DNA of 64,000 bases from Cydia pomonella (taxonomy: Eukaryota; Arthropoda; Insecta; Lepidoptera; Tortricidae). The stretch lies in the NCBI RefSeq assembly GCF_033807575.1, contig NC_084705.1, positions 8,364,019 to 8,428,018 of the forward strand. The letters are read 5' to 3'. Shown in pieces: positions 1 to 9,163 of the stretch. Each line of letters begins with the position of its first letter. Position 1 is the first letter of the stretch. Under the pieces are notes generated by a model. The model searched no databases. It saw only the letters and a list, made by a program, of their open reading frames with translations, and was not told the DNA's origin. The position numbers and the translations under genes are program-made.

Positions 1-145
1 AAAGTTGTAAAATATAGGTGACCTACAACACATCTTTTCCGCTAACAAAACTGTACTTATAGGCCAATCAAATTAGATTTTTTCGAAGAATTAATTCCCA
101 ACAAGCTGGAAATCGTTGCTATACCTTAAATTTCCTAAATGTGGT
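1..145. other. AT-rich sequence, no feature seen
   Basis: Plain AT-rich sequence before the first inverted-repeat element. No open frame, repeat or RNA-like fold was recognised. Confidence 0.4.
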
Positions 146-556
146 TAATCCGAGTTTGCACAATCCGAGGAGGTGTGCATACATTTTTGCTCTTTTTCAG
201 TTTTTGCTTGTAGCTCTGTTTTTGTTTGGTTTTGTTTTGCCGGTACGTCCGACGGAAAATTTGCTCTATTCATGATAAAAATTGATAACTGGATATCCGA
301 AAGGTTGCCTTAATATGAATTAATAGTCAAAGTTAGTAAAACAAGGCCGCCACTTTGAATTTCTTTTTTTTTGGTATAATCATGTTAAAATTTGAAAACT
401 CTTTTTCACCAGTATCTGATCCACTAAACCTTGCTGTTAATGCCATTGTAATTGATGGTGAGTTTCTTCTACATCGAGTGGTTTTGTCAATGCAAGGAAA
501 ATATGTCCAAGGCTCCCAAAATGTATGCACACCTGGGATTGAGCAAACACGGATTA
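146..556. mobile_element. Non-autonomous inverted-repeat element (MITE-like)
   Basis: The left end (TAATCCGAGTTTGCACAATC, from 146) and the right end (about 512-556) are inverted copies of about 44 nt. They share TAATCCG, GTTTGC, CAATCC and GGTGTGCATACATTTT in the same order. The roughly 410 bp between holds no convincing coding frame. Ends of this kind with a non-coding centre suggest a MITE. I could not settle the target duplication or the superfamily. Confidence 0.55.
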
Positions 557-599
557 CACACATTTAGGACCAAATGAAGGTATTAAAATGATATTTACT

Positions 600-865
600 T
601 AAATGGTTACGTTTTAGCATTCCTCAAATGTGCGTTTCTCCAGAAACTTCCTGCCTCGCATAGCTAAGCTGTGGAATGAAATGTCGCTTCGGTATTTCCT
701 GATCTATAGATACGACCCTCAAACCCCCATGAAAAGAGCGCGCTCCCATCTTAAATATCGGCGAGGTACTTGCAACCTGTCTAGTGTTGCAGGTGTCCAC
801 GACGATAGGTAATTGCTTAACATCAGGCGATTGGTCTGCCACGTTTGCCTCCTAGATACATAAAT
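600..865 (+). pseudogene. 3' end of a non-LTR retrotransposon (LINE), 5'-truncated
   Basis: The plus strand reads the tail of a reverse-transcriptase ORF (FLPRIAKLWNEM and following, about 645-690). It is followed by a LINE-like 3' region with the words TGCTTAACATCAGGCG and GTTTGCCTCC at about 815-852, then AATAAAGAAAA. In Lepidoptera the pattern 'LPxxAxLWNELP ... GTGACCGCTTACCATCAGG ... GTTTGCC' marks the 3' ends of jockey/CR1-like LINEs. Everything upstream of the C-terminal tail is absent, so this is a dead 5'-truncated copy. The clade is inferred from memory of such ends and is uncertain. Confidence 0.6.
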
Positions 866-954
866 CAATAAAGAAAACACTTAATGACAAAAAACATTTA
901 ATGTATAGGTACCTACTTAATTTAAGTACCCAAGCCCTATTTCAGTTAGTAAAA

Positions 955-1348
955 GGTAAATGAAATGAAACAAAAAATCATAAGAATTTTTGATTTATCT
1001 GCAGTTTGTTTTATAGTAGATATTCAGCCTATTCAGGAGACAGGTCGTTAAAGTTCTAGGGCATTACACTCATTACATTACAATAAATTGAAAAAAAGGT
1101 AAATAGAGGTAGATAGAACAGTACCTAGTTAGGTACTGTTGTATCTACCTCTATTTACCTTTTTTTCACCTAGTTAGGTAGGAACTTAAATACATTACTT
1201 AGGTACCAACATAAGCAAATGAAACAAAAAACATAAAAAGGTAATCATTTTAAGCTATATGCGGTTTGTAGAAGATATTCAGTCTATTCAGGAGGCAAGT
1301 CGTTAACGTTCTAGGCTAATCACACTTAAAGGAATTAATTGGGAAAAA
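955..1348. repeat. Diverged direct duplication flanking a perfect hairpin
   Basis: Two copies of a roughly 120-bp segment (about 960-1080 and 1217-1335) share GATATTCAG, CTATTCAGGAG, AGTCGTTAA and GTTCTAGG in the same order. Between them sits the 76-bp hairpin at 1091-1166. The copies have diverged clearly, so the duplication is old or the two are separate members of one repeat family. Confidence 0.6.
1091..1166. repeat. 76-bp near-perfect palindrome (hairpin)
   Basis: Positions 1091-1115 pair perfectly with 1142-1166. After one mismatch (G1116/G1141), 1117-1126 pair with 1131-1140 around the four-base loop AGTT. That is 35 of 36 possible pairs. It may be a very short MITE or the centre of the surrounding duplication. 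Confidence 0.85.
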
Positions 1349-1349
1349 A

Positions 1350-2672
1350 GCGGCCAAGTGCGAGTCGGACTCGCCCAAGAAGGGTTCCTTTATGACGTAT
1401 TAAAAAAAACTACTTAAACTACTAGATCTCGTTCAACATTTTACCACTTTGGACACACATTTTACCACTTTGGTAGTGTCTCTCGCGCAAACTATTCACT
1501 TTAGAAAAAAAATATATTAGGAACCTAAATATCATTTTTGAAGACCTATCCATAGATACCCCACACGAATGGGTTTGACGAAAAAAATTTTTTTATTAAT
1601 TTTATGACGTATTAAAAAAAACTACTCACTAGATCTCGTTCAAACCAATTTTCGTTAGAAGTTTGCATCGTAATGTATATCATATATTTTTTTTAGATTT
1701 TTCATTCTGTTATTTTAGAAGTTACAGGGGGGGGGGGGACACACTTTTTTTCACTTTGGGAGGTTCTCTCGCGCAAACTATTCAGTTTAGAAAAAAATAA
1801 TATTAGAAACCTTAATATCATTTTTGAAGACCTATCCATAGATACCCCACATGTATGGGTATGTTGAAAAAAAAATATTTTTTTAATTTCATGACGTATT
1901 AAAAAAAAACTACTCACTAGATCTCGTTCAAACCAATTTTCGGTGGAAGTTTACATAGCAATGTATATCATATATTTTTTTTAGATTTTTTATTCTGTTA
2001 TTTTAGAAGTTACGGGGGGGGGACACACTTTTTTTCACTTTGGAAGGTTCTCTCGCGCAAACTATTCAGTTTAGAAAAAAATGATATTAGAAACCTTAAT
2101 ATCATTTTTGAAGACCTATCCATAGATACCCCACATGTATGGGTATGTTGAAAAAAAAAAAAAAATTTAATTTCATGACGTATTAAAAAAAACTACTCAC
2201 TAGATCTCGTTCAAACCAATTTTCGGTGGAAGTTTACATGGCAATGTATATCATATATTTTTTTTAGATTTTTCATTCTGTTATTTTAGAAGTTACAGGG
2301 GGGGGACACACATTTTACCACTTTGGAAGTGTCTCTCGCGCAAACTATTTATTTTAGAAAAAAATGATATTAGAAACCTCAATATCATTTTTGAAGACCT
2401 ATCCATAGATACCCCACACGTATGGGTTTGATGAAAAAAGTTTTTTTGAGTTTCAGTTCTAAGTATGGGGAACCCCCAAAATTTATTGTTTTTTTTCTAT
2501 TTTTGTGTGAAAATCTTAATGCGGTTCATAGTATACATCCACTTACTAAGTTTGAACAGTACAGCTCTTATAGTTTCGGAAAAAAGTGGCTGTGACAGAA
2601 TCGGACAGACAGACGGACATGACGAATCTATAAGGGTTCCGTTTTTTGCCATTTGGCTACGGAACCCTAAAA
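1350..2672. repeat. Interspersed element with internal tandem repeats
   Basis: The block opens with GCGGCCAAGTGCGAGTCGGA and AGGGTTCC and closes with GACAGACAGACGGACATGAC, GGGTTCCG and CTACGGAACCCT. These end sequences are, to my recollection, widespread in lepidopteran genomes. Inside, a unit beginning ATGACGTATTAAAAAAAACT recurs at 1392, 1604, 1891 and 2175, giving periods of 212, 287 and 284 bp. Each unit includes CTAGATCTCGTTCAAACCAA, CTCTCGCGCAAACTATT and CCATAGATACCCCACA. A G-run of variable length sits in each unit. No transposase or reverse transcriptase is encoded, so it is non-autonomous. The class is unknown to me. Confidence 0.75.
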
Positions 2673-3434
2673 ACTAGATTAAACAGTAACTGGGTACCTA
2701 ATTGAGAAATAAACCCATCTGTCAACGTTGGCCTGTTATCGAATTGAAAATAAGGCTTGGCAAAACTATCTGCCATAAGGAAGTTCACCCAAGTAAAATA
2801 TTAAAATAATCATTTTATTAAGAATAAAATAAAATATTTGTACATAGGTAGTTAATAATTGTGATCAACTATTTAAAATCATCCTAGTTGCAGCATTAGT
2901 TAATGTAATGTACTGGTACTAATTAATTTAACCGTAAGTTTACTGCATGTTCATTGGTAGAAGACACTTAGATATATAAATGGTTACCTATAATTAGATA
3001 AACATCAGTCCTGATTGTCATATAGATTTAAAAGCATGTAAGATGTATCTGTTGGTAATCCTAAATAAAGAAAATCAAAAATAAGAAATAGGTAGATGTC
3101 TATTAAAATAAAAACAGCTGCGTAGGTCGATATTTTATTAATAATTCAAATTCTAAAATACAGCTTCACCACCCGTCCCCGACTCCGCCGAATAAGTATT
3201 TTTTGTAGGAACGGTCATGATACAAGTATAGTGAAATTATGGTTTAGGTAACTTTATGGTGGTTAAAGCGAAATTTTGTAGGTAAGTATATGTACAAAAA
3301 AAACGTTACTGGAAAATTTACCCTAATAATATTGCTTTGAAATTAACCTGAATTAGTTGTTAAAGTACCAGTGACTATTTGGTTTTTGTTTGTTTTTATA
3401 TTCATAAAAGCTTGCGTGTTCGCTTTACACATAG
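2673..3434. other. AT-rich sequence, no feature seen
   Basis: Low-complexity AT-rich sequence with scattered GTACCTA and TAGGTA words. Nothing codes convincingly on either strand. Confidence 0.4.
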
Positions 3435-3561
3435 TACAGTCAGCGTCAAATACTTTGTAGCAACCAAAGTAGCCAAATAGTTCGGTACACCATATATTTA
3501 GTATGGTGTACCAAACTATTTGGCCACTTTGACTGCTACGAAGTATTTGACGCTGACTGTA
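3435..3561. mobile_element. 127-bp hairpin MITE, TACAGTCAGCG ends
   Basis: The two halves are inverted copies around the short spacer TATTTAG. The outer ends read TACAGTCAGCGTCAAATACT and its complement. The element starts and ends at TA, which fits a TA target site as used by Tc1/mariner-type elements. There is no coding capacity. A related hairpin lies at 9028-9163. Confidence 0.8.
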
Positions 3562-4258
3562 CCTAAGCTTAGTATTAAGTGCATAGCATAGATATTAAAA
3601 TGTATAAATGAGCGCTATCTCGCCAACAAACTGCGACCGCAGTTTGGCGAGGAATAAAGTGGTGTCACAATGTTATGTACCTTTATGATAAATAAACTAA
3701 AAAAAAGGCGAATTTAGAGCCCTTTTTGTACCAACCTTGTTTTCAATGAATGGCGACATTGATAGCGGGGTTTGTTAAAAACTATAATTATTCAGAAGGT
3801 AAATTAATTAGTACCTATAAAATAAATTGTAAGTAATAAAATACCTACCTACGTATTTATCTAGGTGGGTACCTACTTAAAGTTTCAGTATAATTTTAAG
3901 TTTTCGTTATGTACTATACCTACCTATTCTTGCAGAGTATTAGGTAAGTACTTATTTTATTGTAGGTACCTAGTAGGTACCATATTTTCAATAAACGTAG
4001 GTACCAAGGTCCTACACTGACAATCCTAGAGGTACCTATGTTTATTAAAAATATTTTTAGCTGACAAATCAATTAAGTAGGTATTTATTGTGTCATTCAA
4101 ATGTCAATAAACAGGTGGATTTACTAAAAACTAGTAATTTTTTACATGAGTATCTAAGTACATAATTAAGTATGTAGTCTAATTACTTCATATGAAATGT
4201 AAATAGGAATAGATAAGGTTCTATATTGCTAAAATAAAACATACTTTTCTATAGGTAA
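3562..4258. other. AT-rich intergenic sequence with GTACCTA words
   Basis: Dense in TAGGTACC/GGTACCTA words (about 3810-4110), which form many short self-complementary patches. No gene is seen. The words look like a simple-sequence bias of this genome rather than a functional array. Confidence 0.4.
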
Positions 4259-4626
4259 GGGGGCGTCCATTAATCGCGTCATACGTTTTTGGCTTGTTTT
4301 AGACCCCCCCCCCCCCCCTCCCCCATGGTGATCTTTGGTGATATTTTCAGGACCCCACCCCCCACCCCCCATCCAATATGACGTGTATTTTTTTCGATAA
4401 CTAAAGAACAGTTTTCTAACAAATGAACCTAAGTACACGTGAAGGATAATAAGGGCGGAAAACTATTATTTTTATTTTATTGACTATAATACAGTATAGC
4501 ACAGATGAAAAAAAAAATACACGTGATACGTGTCCATACCCCCCCCGTCCCCTGTGGTGATCATTGGTGATTTTTTGCTGACCCCCTCCCCCCCTATACA
4601 ATATGACGCGATTAATGGACGCCCCC
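4259..4626. mobile_element. 368-bp MITE with 25-bp perfect inverted ends, PIF/Harbinger-like
   Basis: The ends (4259-4283 and 4602-4626) are perfect 25-nt inverted copies beginning GGGGGCGTCCATTAATCGCG. They are flanked on both sides by TAA, a 3-bp target duplication of the TWA type used by PIF/Harbinger elements. Inside, a segment of about 60 nt (GGTGATC, TTGGTGAT, C-run, CAATATGACG) occurs twice in direct orientation at about 4326-4384 and 4553-4609. No transposase is encoded. Superfamily assignment rests on the target duplication and G-rich end. Confidence 0.75.
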
Positions 4627-5648
4627 TAAGTATAATTATAAAACATATACGGTTATGGTTTTTAATAGCTTTACGGACAAATGTTAAGGCAATAATAATT
4701 TATAAAAAGGTATGTAAACAAAACTATACTTACTTATTTGAAAATAAATTAATAGTTTCTTATTTAAAAAAATGTACACAGTCGCGTCATTTTAATAATA
4801 ACATATTAAAATAAGTGCAATTAATATAAATAATTATTACGTACAAAATAAGAAAATAAAATAATCCAAATTCACTATCCGTCGGCAACGTTCGGCCATC
4901 GCACACAATATACGAACATCCAGTCCCATTGCAACTGCCGAACTAAGCTAACTTTGCATAATTGTCTCATTCACGCACATGCAATCGCCGTAATGGCCTC
5001 GTAGCCGCTATCTCTGTCGCGCATGATCGTTAAAATGGCCTCCAAACTGGATGTTTTGAAGGAGCGCCGCCAACTTTTGTTGCCAGTAATGGGCGGAGCG
5101 TACTATGCACAGGGTCGTACTTAAACAATAATGATATTGAATAATGTATTATAGGCAGATAACATTATTAAATAAATAATATAACTAATAAATTACTTCT
5201 TTTTACAAAAAAAATAATTTAAATTATATGGCGAAATATTAAAAAAACGAAGCATTAATTATACGTCCTGAATTTCTTACACTAATGATTAAATAAATGA
5301 CGTCTGAAAAAAAGCTTCCACTAACATAATTAAGAAAACAACCGTTCTTTAAATATTTTTTGGTGTTTAAATATGATGCATTAATTAGAAGCCATTGTAA
5401 TGATTAAAAAATGAATGATGATGAATGCCTTAAAGCTCAGCAAATTATCTGTCAACCTGCACAAGAATTTCGGTACGTGTACGTGACTCCCTTTATTAAA
5501 AAAAGTATTAAAGTAGGTACCTTCAGTAATTTTTCTCAATAAAGACGCGATCATTTATTCATAATACATTTATCGTATAAATAAACCTCAGTACCTAAGC
5601 CCTGCACCATTTTATAAGATTTATAAATAATAACAATGTAAGGACTAT
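4627..5648. other. Non-coding stretch with a GC-richer block at 4865-5110
   Basis: Most of this is AT-rich and featureless. The block 4865-5110 differs in composition and contains several CCAT/ATGG-type motifs (for example AAAATGGCC near 5032 and TAATGGCC near 4991) and AACTTTTGTTGCCAGTAATG near 5071. It has no long open frame. It could be regulatory DNA, which is inference from composition only. Confidence 0.35.
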
Positions 5649-5900
5649 CGGCCCGATTCGAAGAATGATTAAGACACGTTTAAGATCTTTAAAAGATCGA
5701 TAGCTAAACTACATGTCTTTTTCGATTCCGATGTGATCCCAATAAGATCTACCGTCAATGGCAGTTCTAACGTTAAAGTGACATTGGTTGCCCAAATTGA
5801 GTTGCTTCTGTCAATTATACGACATACAAATGATATCTAAATGAGAACTTATCTAAACCAGAACTTATCGTTATCGTATCTCATTCTTCGAATCGGGCCG
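5649..5900. mobile_element. 252-bp MITE with 20-bp perfect inverted ends
   Basis: The ends 5649-5668 and 5881-5900 are perfect inverted copies (CGGCCCGATTCGAAGAATGA). TAT lies on both sides and may be the target duplication. There is no coding capacity. Elements at 41770-41949 and 58253-58530 share the CCGATTCGAA-type end, so this is one member of a local family. Confidence 0.8.
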
Positions 5901-6689
5901 TATGAACGCTGGTCATCACGTAGGTAACGAACACGTAACTCTACCCTGAAAAATGTAACATATTTTAACCCGCGTTTAATAGGAGTTTTATTTGTTGCAA
6001 CTGAACTCTAGCATTATTAGAATTACTTCCTCGAAGGAGTACCTCGAATTACAAACCTGTATAAAAATTAAAAAAGTGAGATAACGATGAAATTATGTCA
6101 TTTCAATATGCGTATGATCATTATTAAGTAGGTTTTTATATTCGTATGTTTATGTTTTCTTATTTTATTAGGTTTAAGTTTACATTACTTATTATTATTA
6201 TCATTACTTCATTTAATCCAAGTAGGTACTAGTTTAATGAATGTTTGAATTTTTTCATTATCCATTATGTAGGTATGTATTTACATGATTTAAATATATA
6301 CCTACATTTTCTAAAAGAAAAGTAGCCCTTATCCATCCCCCACCATTAGCTATCTTTATGACAAATAATTTCATCAAAATCTGCCCAGCAGCTTAGGCGT
6401 GTAAGAATTTAAGTGATTTAAGTATAATATACCTAGTACTTCATAGTAGGATACAAAACAAAGGTTCATAAAATTATCATTTATATTTTTTTGCCACTTT
6501 GAGGCAAATTTATTTAAAGAATTGTTAATTTCAGCAGTTTTAAAGATTTTAAGCAAACAAAATCGAGCAAAAAGAAAAAAAAAAACATCAAAGTAAAATA
6601 AGTCTTATAAATTTCTTCTCGAGATTGATCTCTACTAAAAAATTCCACGCCGAGTTCAAGGCAGCAGTCACAAAGTTATCTTATACATG
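5901..6689. other. AT-rich sequence, no feature seen
   Basis: AT-rich intergenic or intronic sequence. The short open frames have no recognisable motif. Confidence 0.4.
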
Positions 6690-6840
6690 CCTTTAAATGA
6701 GCAATTCTTGTATATTTATATATTTCGGAGATCTCGATAACAGCTCCAACGAGTTCGATGAAATTTGCTATATTATATGGGGGGGGGGGGGGGGGTGTTC
6801 GGAGGCGAAAATCAATCTAATTAGGTCTTATTTCTCTTAA
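6690..6840 (+). repeat. Copy of a dispersed lepidopteran repeat with a 17-G run
   Basis: It shares ATGCCTTTAAATGAGCAATT, CTTGTATAT, GATCTCG, CGATGAAATTTG and AGGTCTTAT in order with 28572-28720. In this copy the GGGG stretch has expanded to 17 consecutive G (6779-6795). The family is dispersed and non-coding here. Its class is unknown to me. Confidence 0.65.
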
Positions 6841-6869
6841 TCACATTTCACCCACGTCACGGCCATCTA

Positions 6870-7690
6870 GCCCATCTAATGGTGCTCCCATTGGTCTTTA
6901 AAAAAATATATTACATTATGTGACGGGGACAACATACTGAAACACTGTCAATACTTACTATCATGTTGTCCCTATCCCAGGATGTTATATATTAGACCGC
7001 GAGGCAGGAACAGATTTCCAAGACCAATCGCCTCCCGGGCAATAACTCGTATAGTGGTTAACGGCTATCTTTGATGAACTCTCGTGAACATCAGCTGCTG
7101 CTCCGTTGGTGGGTTGAGGAATGGCAGCCACCAAAACACGTAAAAAAATGTTGTCATCGCCTCCCGTTTGATACTTTGTCAGGTGCTAGTTTAGAGGCTA
7201 TTGTGAATTAAAAAAATGTCAGCCAGTTGTATTGTATCGCGGTGGGAAAACCGTCAGTCGGTCACATAAACAATATGAACATGTATTTTTTTTTCAGTGA
7301 TCATCTCCCAATAACATCTAAACTACTATCTGACAAAGTTTGAATCGGGAGGCAATGACTGAAAAAAAATACATGTTTATGTGACCAGCTGACGTTCTTT
7401 CCACCGCGATACAACCGGCTGGCGATTTTCAAAATTCAAATTAGCATCTAAACTATCATCTGACAAAGTATCAAACGGGACGGGAGGCGATGACTTCAGC
7501 TTCTAATAATTTATTTAGTCTGTATTTTAGTACCTATTTATATTTTTCATAAATAAATTCATCATAAATAGCCGTTAACCACTATACGATTTTTTTGCTC
7601 GGTAGGCGATTACTGACGATGTTTGCGCCTGGCTCGCGGTCTATAACATCTTGTAACAGCTAATGTGGGAGCACCACTAGTTAAATAGTT
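6870..7690. mobile_element. About 820-bp foldback element with nested inverted repeats
   Basis: Outer ends are CTAATGGTGCTCCCA (about 6876) and its near-complement (about 7665). A second inverted pair of about 95 nt spans 6980-7078 and 7559-7655 (GTATAGTGGTTAACGGCTAT and complement). A third pair, about 7153-7303 and 7355-7493, carries CCTCCCGTTTGATACTTTGT and complement. The symmetry centre is near 7325. No transposase frame is present. The whole unit could fold back on itself as a long hairpin. Confidence 0.75.
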
Positions 7691-9027
7691 TATTTTTAAT
7701 TTTACAATACGGCCCTGGATATCGGAATTCAAACATGGCGACCAGCGACGCGCTGTGTGACGAACGACCGTCGTGATTGTGTCTATTTTTATGTTTTTCT
7801 TACAAATAAAAGTGTGCCACTAATGTTTAAACTACGAGTGATATTGTGTGCATACATCAGTGTTTAAATTTAGAATTAAACATTAAAATATTCATCTCTA
7901 ACCTAGTGTTTGTTATTCGTCCGCCATTATGCTATCTGAATAGCTGATGTAAGTCGTTGTAATAAAAGAGATCGATAGGTCTATGCGCGTCCCGTTCTAA
8001 CGCTAAGCCCGTGCTAAAGGGTGAAAGGGAAGCAATGATCGTTCGGAATAGCAGAAAGAACGCGGATACGCTGAAATTGGGCAAATATATTTTTTAAATC
8101 TCTACCTTTTAGATTTTGTAGTTGGTATGATTTTAGTTTATTATTTGACCTACTTTTATAAAGCAGATCAAATAAAAATGGGTCAGATGATAAAAACTGG
8201 CCAAATAAGTACCTACCTGTCGGGCCACGCATAATGGAGATTTTGATTCCTTCATATAAATAAATAAATGAATATTATAGGACAAAAAAATATTCATTTT
8301 AATGAAGCTATTGTTTTGTTTAAATTTTTTGTACATTTGGTTCAAAAGTTAGTACACATTTTTATGGATTTACGAAGGGATTATTTTCAAAAGTATTCAC
8401 TTAATAAAAAATATTCTTATACACAGTTACACACCTCAAGAGGGAAGAATAGCTTTGCGTCCTAGCGAAATAACGGTACTTTTTCTATGAAATTCCATTT
8501 CGGGAGATAACATTTTCCACTAATTTGAATCTTAACAGCACACTTTGATATTGATGTCAATCGCTTCAGCAAAATATCGCTTTTTACAAACAAGAATATG
8601 TAGGTAGGTATTGCAAATTATGAAAAAAAAAAAATTAAAACTTAAACTTCGTTTTTCATTGTGTCAATAATATACAAAGAAATCATGAACAATATTTAGA
8701 AGTGAAAATACGTTTTCTCTTTTTCTATGGATGATCACGTATTTTTAAAGAAAAACCCGACCCATACGTTGATATTTATAATATTTATTTCAATTTTATG
8801 TACTTAGCAAAATTGTGTACCTACGAAGCACTAAAAATATTCAGATAAAGTCTGTCCGTTTTTCTAAGATCAAGTACGCCATAGTAAATGTATGTATGTA
8901 TGTAAACGTGTGGGTCGAAGAGGGAAGTTTACTTCACTTCTAAATATTTTCCATTCTCCATGATTTTTTTGTACTTATGTTATTGACACAAGAAAATGTA
9001 CAATAGGGGACGAAAATGTAAAATAGG
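7691..9027 (+). other. Single-copy stretch with a possible promoter or 5' exon near 7735
   Basis: Around 7700-7790 the sequence is richer in CpG and holds a short frame, ATG at 7735 to TGA at 7776, with a good start context (CAAACATGG). This could be a 5' untranslated exon with a small upstream ORF, or chance. The rest to 9027 is AT-rich with no recognisable gene. Confidence 0.25.
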
Positions 9028-9163
9028 TACAGTCAACGTATTAAATATAGACCCGGACAAAGTGCCAAAAATATATACACACTACCTTAATGCATAGGTA
9101 ATAAGGTCGTGTATACATATTTTTGGCACTTTTTTCGTGTCGATATTTAATACCTTGACTGTA
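9028..9163. mobile_element. 136-bp hairpin MITE, TACAGTCAA ends
   Basis: The two halves are inverted copies (TACAGTCAACGTATTAAATA and near-complement, with AAAGTGCCAAAAATAT shared) around a short AT-rich turn near 9096. Size, TA-type ends and TACAGTCA start resemble 3435-3561. Confidence 0.75.

Noticed and set aside
1702..1917. 71-codon frame in the tandem-repeat element
   Set aside because: Runs through G-runs and A-runs of a non-coding repeat; no domain.
3810..4110. GTACCTA-rich tract as telomeric or satellite DNA
   Set aside because: The words are irregular and occur throughout the window; the lepidopteran telomere unit is TTAGG.
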